Source: JAOPZW01 sp963851295
GTDB taxonomy: Bacteria > Actinomycetota > Thermoleophilia > Solirubrobacterales > Solirubrobacteraceae
Assembly: GCA_963851295.1 (NCBI GenBank)
Contig: CAWKOS010000001.1
Span: 930,001-994,000 of the forward strand
Length of the DNA: 64,000 bases
Direction of reading: 5' to 3'
Shown here: positions 42,788 to 50,768 of the stretch, piece by piece
Layout of the letters: each line of letters opens with the position of its first letter
Numbering within the stretch: position 1 is the first letter of the stretch
Made by a program: the position numbers and the translations under genes
The notes under the pieces: generated by a model
Database searches by the model: none
Seen by the model: only the letters and a program-made list of their open reading frames with translations
Told to the model about the DNA's origin: nothing

Positions 42788-43533
42788 CCGACCGACCGCG
42801 CCAGGCGCACCGCGGCGTCGCGGCCGAGCCTGGTCTCCAGGCGATAGGTCACGGCGTCGTGCAGCCACACGACGACGTTGCCCGCCAGCCGCGGGCGCAG
42901 CTCGTCGGGGAGCGAGACCGCGTGGGTGCCGCCGATGAAGTAGCCGGGCGCGCCGTTGACGCGCACGCGCGAGATCGGCACGCCGCCGGCCACGAACTTC
43001 TCGATGAACACCGTCGCGTCGCCCTGGATCTGATCCAGCAGCGCGCCGAAGCCCGCGGTCCCCGGCGGCAGCCCGGCCCGCGCCGCGTAGAGCTCCGAGA
43101 CGCGCACCGGCGGCCCCTCGCCGAGGTAGATCGCCTCCGGCGCGCCGAGCGCGCGGACGGTGGCGATCGGGCTGCCGAGGTGGCGGTTGGCCTGGGCGAC
43201 GCTCGCCCGGCGGCCGAGGCCCAGGTCGCGCACGGGGGCCGTGACCGGCAGGCGCTCCACGCGCGTGATCCTCACCGCGCCGATCCCCAGCCAGTCGCGG
43301 ATCGTCGCGCGCACGCCGGGCGAGGCGGCCAGCAGCGCCGCGCACGCCACGACGACGATCACGACGGCGATTGCGACCGGGGCCAGGCGGCGCGGGAGCC
43401 AGGCGCGTCGCGGGGCGCGGCGGGGGCGCGGCTCGCGCGCCAGGCGCGCCTGCACGGCAGCGGCGAGGTCCGGCGTCGCGGGCCAGGCGACGTCGTCGCC
43501 CAGGGCGAGCAGCTCGCGCTCGAGCTCGATCAC
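42784..43533 (-). CDS. Membrane protein coupled to the ECF sigma factor (anti-sigma-like)
   Basis: The 249-residue protein has a cytoplasmic N-terminal part of about 55 residues (VIELERELLALGDDVAWPAT), one transmembrane helix (VAIAVVIVVVACAALLAASP) and an outer domain of about 170 residues (ITRVERLPVTAPVRDLGLGR, IEKFVAGGVPISRVRVNGAP, YFIGGTHAVSLPDEL). The single-span layout and GTGA overlap with the sigma gene suit a membrane anti-sigma factor or its sensor. The zinc HxxxCxxC motif of ZAS anti-sigmas is absent, so the role is inferred from context. A GGAGG site inside the sigma gene lies 8 nt before GTG 43533. Confidence 0.7.
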   Translation of the reverse strand: MIELERELLALGDDVAWPATPDLAAAVQARLAREPRPRRAPRRAWLPRRLAPVAIAVVIVVVACAALLAASPGVRATIRDWLGIGAVRITRVERLPVTAPVRDLGLGRRASVAQANRHLGSPIATVRALGAPEAIYLGEGPPVRVSELYAARAGLPPGTAGFGALLDQIQGDATVFIEKFVAGGVPISRVRVNGAPGYFIGGTHAVSLPDELRPRLAGNVVVWLHDAVTYRLETRLGRDAAVRLARSVG

Positions 43534-44108
43534 GTGGTCACCTCCTCCAGGGACACGTGCTCGCGCAGGCGCTCGAGCGCCCGCGAGGTCCGCGACTTGA
43601 CGGTCCCGCGCCGGACGCCGAGCGCCGCCGCGGTCTCCTCCTCGGAGAGCTCGAGCAGGTAACGGCAGGTCAGGACCGAGCGGTCGCGTTCGTCGAGCGC
43701 GGCGAGGGCGGCGAGCAGCGCCTCGCGGCGCGCGCTCGCGAGCAGGAGCGTCTCCGACGAGGAGCCGCCCGCGCCACCCGGGTCGCGGCCCGCCTGCTCG
43801 GCCGCGCGCAGGGCCAGCCCGGCGCGACGACCCGCCGCCCGCCGGCGGTTGCGCGCCTCGTTGGCGACGATCGTCAGCAGCCACGGCCGGAACGGCGCCC
43901 CGGCGCGGAAGCGCGGCAGGGCGCGCCACGCCTTCACGAACGCCTCCTGGGCGGCCTCCTCGGCCTCGGCGGCCGACCCGCCCGCCAGGCAGGCGACGCG
44001 GAAGGCGATGTCCTGGTGTGCGCGCACGAGCGATCCATAGGCGGCGGCATCGCCGCCCTGTGCCCGCGCGACGAGCGCGGCTTCGCTGTCTGGTGGCCGG
44101 CCCACCAC
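43530..44108 (-). CDS. ECF-type RNA polymerase sigma factor
   Basis: The 192-residue sigma-70 family protein has region 2 AYGSLVRAHQDIAFRVACLA and EAAQEAFVKAWRALPRF, with RPWLLTIVANEARNRRR. Region 4 is LDERDRSVLTCRYLLELSEE followed by the helix-turn-helix AAALGVRRGTVKSRTSRALE. No extra C-terminal domain. The start is GTG 44108 (GTG 44105 also possible). It is translated with the downstream membrane protein. It is probably released by an envelope signal to transcribe a small regulon; the target promoter is not visible. Confidence 0.93.
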   Translation of the reverse strand: MVGRPPDSEAALVARAQGGDAAAYGSLVRAHQDIAFRVACLAGGSAAEAEEAAQEAFVKAWRALPRFRAGAPFRPWLLTIVANEARNRRRAAGRRAGLALRAAEQAGRDPGGAGGSSSETLLLASARREALLAALAALDERDRSVLTCRYLLELSEEETAAALGVRRGTVKSRTSRALERLREHVSLEEVTT

Positions 44109-44183
44109 CGATAGCTGTACACCGCCGCGCGGCGGGACGTTCCCGCCTGGCGCGCCCGCCGCCGCGTGCGCGAGGATGGGTCG

Positions 44184-45527
44184 ATGGTCGAGCTCCGCCT
44201 GCGGACGGTGGCGTGGACCGCCCTCGTGACGCTGCCGCTGGCCGGCCTGGCGATCCTGCTCGCGCAGCCCGACGCGGACATCCGCTGGGAGAACCATCCC
44301 GGCCACTTCTGGCTCGTCCTCGGCACCTCCCTCGCCACGGCGATCCTGGCGTACGTCACGGGCGAGGCGGCCGCCCGCCGCGGCGACGGGCGCCTGTTCC
44401 TCGTCTCGCTCGGCTTCCTGGCGGCCGCGGGCTTCCTCGGCCTGCACGCACTGGCCACGCCCAAGGTCCTGCTCGACGGCCCCAACGGCGGCTTCGTGCT
44501 CGCCACGCCCGTCGGGCTGCTGCTGGCCGCGGGCTTCGCCGCCGCCAGCGCGGCGCCCGGCGAGATCGTCACCCGCCACCTCGAGCAGCTGCGCATCGGG
44601 CTCCTCGTCGTCATGGGCCTGTGGGCGGCGGCCTCGCTGGCGCAGGTGGCGCCGCTCAACGACCCGATGCCGCCCGAGTCGGGCTCGGCGCCGCTGACCG
44701 TGCTCGCGCTCGTGGGGATCGCGCTCTACGGCTACGCGGCCTGGCGCTACGCGGCCCTCTACCGGGTCCGGCGCGCGGCCATCATCGTCGCCGTCGTCAC
44801 CGCCTTCGTGCTCCTCGCCGAGGCGATGGTCGCCGTCGCCTTCGCGCGCAACTGGCACGCGAGCTGGTGGGAGTGGCACGTGCTCATGCTGTGGGCCTTC
44901 GCGCTGATCGCGGTCGCCGCCCGCGCGCAGGGGCCGTCGGAGCGCTTCAGCGACCTCTACCTCGAGGCGACGGCCCGCGGGACGCGCGAGGTGAGCATCG
45001 TCTTCGCCGACCTGGCGGGCTTCACCGCCTTCTCCGAGGGACGCGACCCGCGGACGGTCAGCGAGATGCTCAACGCCTACTTCGAGGTCGCGATCCCGGC
45101 GATCGTCGAGCACCACGGCGGCGAGGTCGACCGCGTCATCGGCGACGCCATGATGGCCACCTTCAACACGCGCGGCGACCAGCCCGACCACGCCCAGCGC
45201 GCCGCCGCGGCGGCGCTCGACGTCCAGCGCGAGACCGCCTCGCTGGCGGCCGCGCATCCCGACTGGCCGCGCTTCCGCGTGGGGGTCAACACCGGCGAGG
45301 CGATGGTCGGTGTCGTCGGCGCGGGGGCGGGGCGCAGCTACACGGTCATCGGCGACACCGTCAACGTCGCCAGCCGGCTGCAGGCCGCGGCGCCGGTCGG
45401 CGCGGTCGCGGTCGGGGCCACGACGCTGCGCCACCTCAGCGGCGCCCAGGTCGCGAGCCTCGGTCCGCTGGAGCTCCGCGGCAAGCGCGAGCCCGTCGAG
45501 GCCTACGTGCTCGAGGGGCTGCGCTGA
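44184..45527 (+). CDS. Membrane-bound class III adenylate/guanylate cyclase
   Basis: The 447-residue protein has seven or so hydrophobic helices in residues 8-260, then a cyclase catalytic domain (about 270-440). Metal-binding Asp residues are in VSIVFADLAGFTAFSEGRD and VIGDAMMATF. The transition-state Asn/Arg are in YTVIGDTVNVASRLQ. The base-binding Lys common in VDKFIGD is Arg here (VDRVIGDAMM). The domain should make cAMP (or cGMP) at the inner membrane face, controlled by the membrane part. ATG 44184 lies 6 nt behind GAGGAT. The 3' end overlaps the opposing DCC gene by 25 nt. Confidence 0.9.
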   Translation: MVELRLRTVAWTALVTLPLAGLAILLAQPDADIRWENHPGHFWLVLGTSLATAILAYVTGEAAARRGDGRLFLVSLGFLAAAGFLGLHALATPKVLLDGPNGGFVLATPVGLLLAAGFAAASAAPGEIVTRHLEQLRIGLLVVMGLWAAASLAQVAPLNDPMPPESGSAPLTVLALVGIALYGYAAWRYAALYRVRRAAIIVAVVTAFVLLAEAMVAVAFARNWHASWWEWHVLMLWAFALIAVAARAQGPSERFSDLYLEATARGTREVSIVFADLAGFTAFSEGRDPRTVSEMLNAYFEVAIPAIVEHHGGEVDRVIGDAMMATFNTRGDQPDHAQRAAAAALDVQRETASLAAAHPDWPRFRVGVNTGEAMVGVVGAGAGRSYTVIGDTVNVASRLQAAAPVGAVAVGATTLRHLSGAQVASLGPLELRGKREPVEAYVLEGLR

Positions 45528-45922
45528 GCGATGCGTGCGTCGGCGCGCGATTTCGCCCCGTCGGTCACCAGGCGCCCGAGCAGCGAGCGCCGCCCGGCGA
45601 CCAAGCGGTAGCCGGCGCGGGCGAGGCCGGGCGCACGGCGCGCGAGCGCGGCGAGCGGCGCGCCGCCGGGCAGGACGGCCGCCACCGGCGCGAGCGCGTC
45701 GCCGCCGGAGGTCCGGCGGCCGTCGGCGTCGATCGCGTGGGCGCTCGCGAGGCGTTGCGCCGGCGCGAGCTCGGCCAGCAGCGCGGCGCCCTCGTCGGAC
45801 TGGATGGCCAGCGGCCGCAACCGCCCGGCGCGGTCCCAGGCCAGCAGCCGGCCGAGGCACCAGCGGCAGAAGCCGCAGTCGTGGTCGTAAAGGACGGTGA
45901 CCGCTGGGGGGCTTGCGGCCAC
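45503..45922 (-). CDS. DCC-family thiol-disulfide oxidoreductase-like protein (DUF393)
   Basis: The 139-residue protein has the name-giving motif VTVLYDHDCGFCRWCLGRLL with CxxC near residue 16, followed by LRPLAIQSDEGAALLAEL. Members are predicted thioredoxin-fold redox proteins with no established substrate. The start is GTG 45922. It lies just downstream of the NlpC/P60 gene on the same strand, 43 bp away, and could share its transcript. Confidence 0.85.
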   Translation of the reverse strand: MAASPPAVTVLYDHDCGFCRWCLGRLLAWDRAGRLRPLAIQSDEGAALLAELAPAQRLASAHAIDADGRRTSGGDALAPVAAVLPGGAPLAALARRAPGLARAGYRLVAGRRSLLGRLVTDGAKSRADARIAQRSPSST

Positions 45923-45965
45923 CGTCCTCTACTCGACCTGCTCGGGCAAAGGCCCGTGCAGCTTG

Positions 45966-47033
45966 CTAGAGCCCGCTCGGATGGCGGGCGACATAGCCGC
46001 TCGAGGAGCGCATGTCGGCCTGCCAGCGGGTGTTGTGCGCGGTCCGGCCGCTCGTGTCGAAACGGATGCCGGCGACGACCATGTAGGCGTGGCTGGCCTT
46101 GGCATAGACGGTCACCCACTGGCCGGGGCCCGAGTCGCCCCAGCTCTCGAGGTCGCCCGAGGCGAGCGGCGAGTCGAGTAGGCCGGCGCCGTGCAGCGCG
46201 AAGGAGACCGAGCCCGAGCAGTCGTAGCCGCTGTCGTTCCACTTGCCGTGGCCGCCGCCGTACTTGTAGGGCTTGCTCGCGATCTGGTTGCCGGCGGCGA
46301 TGATCGCCTTGACCGGGTCGGGCGCGCTCGCGGGGGCGATGGCGAGGCCGTCGGGGCCGATCTGGGCGATGTCGCCGGGGGCGAGCTGCGTCGGCTGGGT
46401 GCCGGCGCCGGGGTCGTCCTCGCCGGCCAGGGTGCGCAGCGCGTCGATGTCGGCAGCGTCCATGATGCCGTCGACCGGGCGGTTCTGGGCCTGCTCGAAC
46501 TTCTTGACGGCCTTCTCGGTCGAGGCGCCGAACTCGCCGTCGATGCCGACCTTGAAGCCGGCGCGGGTGAGGAAGTCCTGAAGGACGCGGATGTCGTGGC
46601 CGCTCATCCCGGGCTTGACGGGGATGCGGTCGCCGAGGCTGTGGTGCGTGGCGGCGTCGTCGGGGTTGTCGGGATCGAAGCCGCCGTTGGCGTTGGCGCT
46701 CGTGCCGCGCAGGGCGCGCCGCAGCGCGGCCACGGTCCGCTTGCCCACGGTGCCGCTCGGGCTCAGGCGCGAGGCGCGCTGGAAGCGCTTGACCGCGCGC
46801 AGCGTGGTGGTGCCGAACTGGCCGTCGACCTTGACCTTGAAGCCGGCCTGGCCGAGGGCCTTCTGCAGCTCGCGCACGTCGGCCCCGCGGGCGCCGGCGC
46901 GAAGAGTGCGGTCGCCGAGATGGGCGGCCTTGGAGGTACGCGCCGCCATCGCGCTGGGCGCGGCGATCACGGGCACTCCCACGGCGAAAACAGCCACTAC
47001 GCAAAGAACGAAACGACGAAATGACGGCGGCAC
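45966..47033 (-). CDS. Secreted NlpC/P60 (C40) peptidoglycan hydrolase with two PG-binding domains
   Basis: The 355-residue protein has a signal peptide (FVLCVVAVFAVGVPVIAAPS). Two peptidoglycan-binding type 1 domains follow: about 42-110 (RGADVRELQKALGQAGFKVK, DGQFGTTTLRAVKRFQ) and 135-200 (SGHDIRVLQDFLTRAGFKVG, DGEFGASTEKAVKKFE). The C-terminal C40 peptidase (about 235-350) has the nucleophile in SGYDCSGSVSFAL and His in SHAYMVVAG. It should cleave peptide stems of peptidoglycan during growth. The gene is preceded by a c-di-AMP riboswitch, which in other bacteria lowers expression when c-di-AMP is high. The start is GTG 47033 behind AAAAGGGG. Confidence 0.93.
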   Translation of the reverse strand: MPPSFRRFVLCVVAVFAVGVPVIAAPSAMAARTSKAAHLGDRTLRAGARGADVRELQKALGQAGFKVKVDGQFGTTTLRAVKRFQRASRLSPSGTVGKRTVAALRRALRGTSANANGGFDPDNPDDAATHHSLGDRIPVKPGMSGHDIRVLQDFLTRAGFKVGIDGEFGASTEKAVKKFEQAQNRPVDGIMDAADIDALRTLAGEDDPGAGTQPTQLAPGDIAQIGPDGLAIAPASAPDPVKAIIAAGNQIASKPYKYGGGHGKWNDSGYDCSGSVSFALHGAGLLDSPLASGDLESWGDSGPGQWVTVYAKASHAYMVVAGIRFDTSGRTAHNTRWQADMRSSSGYVARHPSGL

Positions 47034-47057
47034 GAAGCTAAGACCCCTTTTGTCTGG

Positions 47058-47195
47058 GCGCCTACGGGGTTAGCTGTCGGGCTCGCGCGAAAAGGTCGCG
47101 CTACGTCGCACTCATGGCGGCGATTCGCCCCATGCCACTGGGTGTGGCTCTGGTTCCCCCGCTCCCCGCCGTGGGCACGGCAGGGATTCGGCTGG
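47058..47195 (-). ncRNA. c-di-AMP riboswitch (ydaO-yuaA type)
   Basis: The leader of the NlpC/P60 gene carries the conserved ydaO elements in order on the minus strand. They are GCCGAAUCC (5' P1 side), GGGGAGCGGGGGAACC, GGGGCGAAU, GCGCGA-rich stem, GCCCGACAGCUAAC and GUAGGC (3' P1 side). These are the invariant blocks of the class that binds two c-di-AMP molecules. Peptidoglycan hydrolases are its classic targets in Actinobacteria. The region between riboswitch and GTG (AGAC-N-GTCT, with AAAAGGGG) can host the expression platform. Binding usually turns the gene off. Confidence 0.95.
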
Positions 47196-47211
47196 TCGAA
47201 ACGACCGGGGC

Positions 47212-47217
47212 AATCTA
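47212..47217 (-). promoter_or_regulatory. -10 element upstream of the c-di-AMP riboswitch
   Basis: The complement reads TAGATT, placed so that transcription starts near 47205, about 10 nt before the first conserved riboswitch base. Confidence 0.5.
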
Positions 47218-47287
47218 GCGGATAGATCGGCGGATGGGTGTCTTCCTTGAGGGATTCGACGGAAGGCCCATCCACCCTCCATGGTCC

Positions 47288-48418
47288 CTACGTGCGTAGG
47301 ACGGCATCCGCGACGGCCAGCGCGACCTCGGCGCGCGGCCGCAGCGAGGAGGCCAGCAGGTACTCGTGGGGGGCGTGCGCGCCGCCGCCGCGGGGCCCCA
47401 GGCCGTCGACCGTGAAGGGGATTTCGTCCGCGAAGTGGGCGGCGTCGCTGGCCCCGCCGCGCCCCGACCCGATGATCGTCCGCCCGAGTGCCTCGCTCGC
47501 GCTGCTCAGCAGCGGGGCGGTCGCCTCGCGCGCGTCCATCCCCGGCCACTGGCGCACGAGCGTCGCCTCCAGGCGCGCGCCGCCGAGCTCCTCGGGGAGC
47601 GCCTCGAGCACATCCTCGAAGGCCTCGAGGCGGTCGGCGCGCAGGTCGCAGACGAGCTCTCCCATGCCGGGGACGACGTTGAAGGCGTCGCCGACGTGCA
47701 GGACGGTCGGCACCGCCGTGAGGCGGTCGGGGCCGTGCGGGTCCTGGCTGGCCGCCACCGCCTGGGCGGCGGAGGCCAGGGCGAGCAGCGCGTTGACGCC
47801 CTTGTCGGGCGCCGAGCCCGAGTGGGCGCTGCGCCCGTGGGCGGTCACGCTCAGGGTGCCCGCGGCCTTGCGGCGCACGACGACGGCCTCGAGGCCGTCC
47901 TCGGCGAGCTGGCCGGCCTCGAAGCACAGGCAGGCGTCGAAGCCCGCGAAGCGCGGCACGTGGACGAAGGGGCCGACGCGCCACTCCTCGTCGCACACGA
48001 GCAGCAGCGCGGCCTCGGCGAAGTCCGCGGGCCGCGAGGCGAGCGCGCGCAGGACGCCGAGGGCGAGGACGTCGCCGCCCTTCATGTCGATGGCGCCCGA
48101 GCCGAGCAGGCGGTCGCCGTCGCGCGTGAGGGGCTTGTGGTCGTCGTGCGAGACGACGGTGTCGACGTGGCCGACGAGCAGCAAGCGCCGCGCGCCGGTC
48201 CCGGTCAGGCGCACGACCAGGTCGGCGGCGTGGTCGGGCGAGGAGCACTCGACGCGCTCGATCGTCGCCTCGTTGGGCGCCAGCGCGGCGACGAGCGCGG
48301 CGGCCTCCTCGGCGCCGTGGACGTCCCCGCTGGGGCTCGAGATGGCGACGAGCGCCTCGAGCTCGCGCTCGGCGTGGGCCGCCACGGCGGCGGCGTGCTC
48401 TGCGATCCACGGATCCAC
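47288..48418 (-). CDS. M20-family metallopeptidase (ArgE/DapE/CPG2-like)
   Basis: The 376-residue zinc peptidase has LLLVGHVDTVVSHDDHKPL near residue 79, GSGAIDMKGGDVLALGVL near 108, and the catalytic Glu pair in VCDEEWRVGPF near 144. The dimerisation domain with HGRSAHSGSAPDKGVNALL is followed by the final metal His in HAPHEYLLASSL. The family cleaves C-terminal amino acids or deacylates amino acids; substrate not deducible. The start is GTG 48418, only 22 bp from the divergent peroxiredoxin start. Confidence 0.9.
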   Translation of the reverse strand: MDPWIAEHAAAVAAHAERELEALVAISSPSGDVHGAEEAAALVAALAPNEATIERVECSSPDHAADLVVRLTGTGARRLLLVGHVDTVVSHDDHKPLTRDGDRLLGSGAIDMKGGDVLALGVLRALASRPADFAEAALLLVCDEEWRVGPFVHVPRFAGFDACLCFEAGQLAEDGLEAVVVRRKAAGTLSVTAHGRSAHSGSAPDKGVNALLALASAAQAVAASQDPHGPDRLTAVPTVLHVGDAFNVVPGMGELVCDLRADRLEAFEDVLEALPEELGGARLEATLVRQWPGMDAREATAPLLSSASEALGRTIIGSGRGGASDAAHFADEIPFTVDGLGPRGGGAHAPHEYLLASSLRPRAEVALAVADAVLRT

Positions 48419-48426
48419 GGCTCCCG

Positions 48427-48433
48427 TACCCTC
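48427..48433. promoter_or_regulatory. Overlapping divergent -10 elements (TACCCTC)
   Basis: Forward TACCCT lies 8 nt before ATG 48441. The complement GAGGGT lies 9 nt before GTG 48418. The same heptamer occurs inverted at 42361-42367. Confidence 0.4.
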
Positions 48434-48440
48434 TCACGCT

Positions 48441-48905
48441 ATGGCCTCCGGACCTCAGGTGGGCGACCCCGCCCCGGACTTCGCCCTCGAGGGCACCGAC
48501 GGCGCCTTTCGCCTCGCCGACCACCGCGGCGAGCGCGTCGTCCTGCTGTTCTATCCCGGCGACGAGACCGCGGTCTGCACAAAGCAGTTCTGCTCCTACC
48601 GCGACCGGGCGGACGAGATGAGCGCGCTGGATGCCGTCGTCGTCGGGATCTCCCATCAGGACCTCGAGTCGCACGAGTCCTTCACCGACCATCACGAGCT
48701 CACCGTGCCGCTGCTGGCCGACGTCGACCACTCGGTCGCCGCGGCCTACGGCGTGTGGTCCTCGCTGCGCGGCACGCGCCGCGCAGCGTTCGTCGTCGAC
48801 GAGGACGGCATCGTGCGCCACCGCACCGTGCACACGCTCGGCCTGGACTACCAGTCGGCCGACGACCTCGCCGCGGCGCTGGAGTCGCTCCCCTCACGGA
48901 CGTGA
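48441..48905 (+). CDS. bcp: Peroxiredoxin (BCP/AhpC-TSA family)
   Basis: The 154-residue thiol peroxidase has VGDPAPDFALEGTDG at the start and the peroxidatic motif YPGDETAVCTKQFCSYRD. This shows the BCP-type pair Cys-x4-Cys (about residues 47 and 52), so an atypical two-cysteine mechanism is likely. It reduces hydroperoxides with electrons from thioredoxin. The end overlaps the phospholipase D-like gene by GTGA, placing both on one mRNA. Confidence 0.92.
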   Translation: MASGPQVGDPAPDFALEGTDGAFRLADHRGERVVLLFYPGDETAVCTKQFCSYRDRADEMSALDAVVVGISHQDLESHESFTDHHELTVPLLADVDHSVAAAYGVWSSLRGTRRAAFVVDEDGIVRHRTVHTLGLDYQSADDLAAALESLPSRT

Positions 48906-49960
48906 TCGAGGAGCGCACGCTCTTCGACGGCGGGCAGACGGCCGAGTCGATCGCCGACCGGCTCGTCGCCTGGCTCGGCGAGGCGCGGCGGTCGCTCGAC
49001 GTCGCCCTGTACGACGTGCGCCTGCCCGGGCCGATCGGCGACGGGGTGGCCGACGCGCTCCGCGGCGCGGCGGCCCGCGGGGTCGCCGTCCGCATCGCCT
49101 TCAACGCCGACGGCGACCGCGCCGTCAAGCCGCTGCCCCCGCCGCCGCGGACCGAGCCCTCGCTGCTCGAGGCGCTCGGGGTGCCGCTGCGGGCGATCCC
49201 CGGCGAGCCCGATCTGATGCATCACAAGTACGTGGTCAGGGACGGGTCGTCGGTGTGGACGGGGTCCACGAACTGGACCCTCGACTCGTGGACGCGCGAG
49301 GAGAACATCCTGCTCACGGTCGAGTCGGAGGGCGTGGCGCGCGCGTACGCGCGTGACTTCGAGGACCTGTGGTCGCGCGGGCGGGTCGACGGCACCGGGG
49401 CCTTCGACGCCGTGGCCGTCGACGTGGGCGGCGTACCCGTGAGCGCGTGGTTCTCGCCCGGCCGCGGGCCCGAGCTCTCGCACCGCATCGCGGCGGCGAT
49501 CAGCGCGGCGCGGCGGCGGGTGCGGATCGCCTCGCCGGTGCTGACGGCGGCGCCGGTCCTCGCCGCGCTCAACCAGGCGCTCGCGGAGGGCCGCGTCGAC
49601 GTCGCCGGCGTCTGCGACGCGACGCAGGTCGCTCAGGTCTTCGGCCAGTGGCGCGACAACGAGCACTCGGCGTGGAAGGGCCCGCTGCTGGCGCGGGTCT
49701 TGTCGGGGCTGCCGTGGTCGGGCAAGGTCTCCACGCCGTACGCCCCGGGCGCGGTCCACGACTACATGCACGCGAAGGTCACGGTCGCCGACGACGTCGT
49801 CTTCGTCGGCTCCTTCAACCTGTCGCGCTCGGGCGAGGAGAACGCCGAGAACGTGCTGGAGATCGTCTCGCCGGAGCTGGCCGAGCGGCTCGCTGCGTTC
49901 GTCGACGGCGTGCGGGCGCGCTATCCGGCGGTCGCGGTGCCGGCCTACGCCGCGAGCTGA
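48902..49960 (+). CDS. Phospholipase D-like domain protein
   Basis: The 352-residue protein has two HKD half-sites: HHKYVVRDGSSVWTGSTNW near residue 107 and MHAKVTVADDVVFVGSFNLS near 288. The HxKx4D and GS(T/F)N elements are complete in both. Two such motifs form one active site that cleaves phosphodiesters through a phosphohistidine; members act on lipids, nucleic acids or as nucleases. No signal peptide, so it is cytoplasmic. Substrate unknown. It is translationally coupled to the peroxiredoxin and overlaps the opposing LOG gene by 16 nt. Confidence 0.88.
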   Translation: MIEERTLFDGGQTAESIADRLVAWLGEARRSLDVALYDVRLPGPIGDGVADALRGAAARGVAVRIAFNADGDRAVKPLPPPPRTEPSLLEALGVPLRAIPGEPDLMHHKYVVRDGSSVWTGSTNWTLDSWTREENILLTVESEGVARAYARDFEDLWSRGRVDGTGAFDAVAVDVGGVPVSAWFSPGRGPELSHRIAAAISAARRRVRIASPVLTAAPVLAALNQALAEGRVDVAGVCDATQVAQVFGQWRDNEHSAWKGPLLARVLSGLPWSGKVSTPYAPGAVHDYMHAKVTVADDVVFVGSFNLSRSGEENAENVLEIVSPELAERLAAFVDGVRARYPAVAVPAYAAS

Positions 49961-50658
49961 AGGCCCTGGCCCTCGGCGCCGGCCCTGGCGAGGGCGACGA
50001 CCTCGTCGGGATCGTCGGTGGTCTGCATCAGCTCTAGGTCAGCGGGCGCGACGTTGCCCTCGGCCGCCATGCGCTCGCGCAGCCATTCGGTCATGCCCTT
50101 CCAGTACGACGGGCGGACGAGGACGACCGGGAAGTGATGGATCTTGCGCGTCTGGATGAGGACGAGCGCCTCGAAGAGCTCGTCGAGCGTGCCGAAGCCG
50201 CCCGGGAAGACGACGAACGCGGCCGCGAAGCGCACGAACATGATCTTGCGCGTGAAGAAGTAGTGGAAGCGCAGCTCGCGGTCCTGGAAGCGGTTGGGCT
50301 CCTGCTCGAACGGCAGGTCGATGTTCAGTCCGACGCTGGTGGTGGGCGCTTCCTGCGCGCCGCGGTTGGCGGCCTCCATGATCCCGGGGCCGCCGCCCGT
50401 GATGACCGCGAAGCCCGCCTGGCCCAGGCGCCTGGCCGTCTCGCGCGCGAGCGTGTAGTCGGGGTGGTCGACCGCCGTGCGCGCCGAGCCGAAGATCGAG
50501 ACCGCGCATGCGAGGTCGTCGAGCGCGTCGACGCCCATGGCGAGCTCGTCGCGGATGCGCTCGAGCCGCTCCTCCTCCGTTCGCATCGTCATGATCGCCG
50601 GCCGCTGGGCGCCGAGGATCTCCTCGTCGGGGGTCATCGGGCGGCGGACGTCTGACAT
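49945..50658 (-). CDS. LOG-family Rossmann-fold protein (TIGR00730; nucleotide 5'-monophosphate phosphoribohydrolase)
   Basis: From ATG 50658 (MSDVRRPMTPDEEILG) the 237-residue protein has VSIFGSARTAVDHPDY, the nucleotide-binding GGGPGIMEAANRGAQ and the signature FPGGFGTLDELFEAL. LOG proteins split AMP-type nucleotides or cytokinin ribotides into base and ribose 5-phosphate; physiological roles in such bacteria are uncertain. TACGCT lies 7 nt upstream. A longer frame exists upstream but runs through the inverted repeat at 50686-50735 and is not family-like. Confidence 0.9.
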   Translation of the reverse strand: MSDVRRPMTPDEEILGAQRPAIMTMRTEEERLERIRDELAMGVDALDDLACAVSIFGSARTAVDHPDYTLARETARRLGQAGFAVITGGGPGIMEAANRGAQEAPTTSVGLNIDLPFEQEPNRFQDRELRFHYFFTRKIMFVRFAAAFVVFPGGFGTLDELFEALVLIQTRKIHHFPVVLVRPSYWKGMTEWLRERMAAEGNVAPADLELMQTTDDPDEVVALARAGAEGQGLQLAA

Positions 50659-50665
50659 CAGCGCG

Positions 50666-50671
50666 AGCGTA
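50666..50671 (-). promoter_or_regulatory. -10 element of the LOG-family gene
   Basis: The complement reads TACGCT, 7 nt before ATG 50658. Confidence 0.45.
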
Positions 50672-50685
50672 CCCCGCCCGCACGC

Positions 50686-50735
50686 GCCGAACGTCGGTCT
50701 TACCCCGTCCTGACGTGGGAAGACCGACGTTCGGC
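50686..50735. repeat. Dispersed palindromic repeat, copy B
   Basis: The 16-nt arms (50686-50701, GCCGAACGTCGGTCTT, and its exact inverse 50720-50735) enclose an inner CCCCGT/ACGTGG-like stem with loop CCTG. It lies between divergent genes, upstream of both, so it cannot be a simple terminator of either. Confidence 0.8.
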
Positions 50736-50768
50736 CTCCCCGGCGTCGCGCCTGCGTACGAAGCCGCA

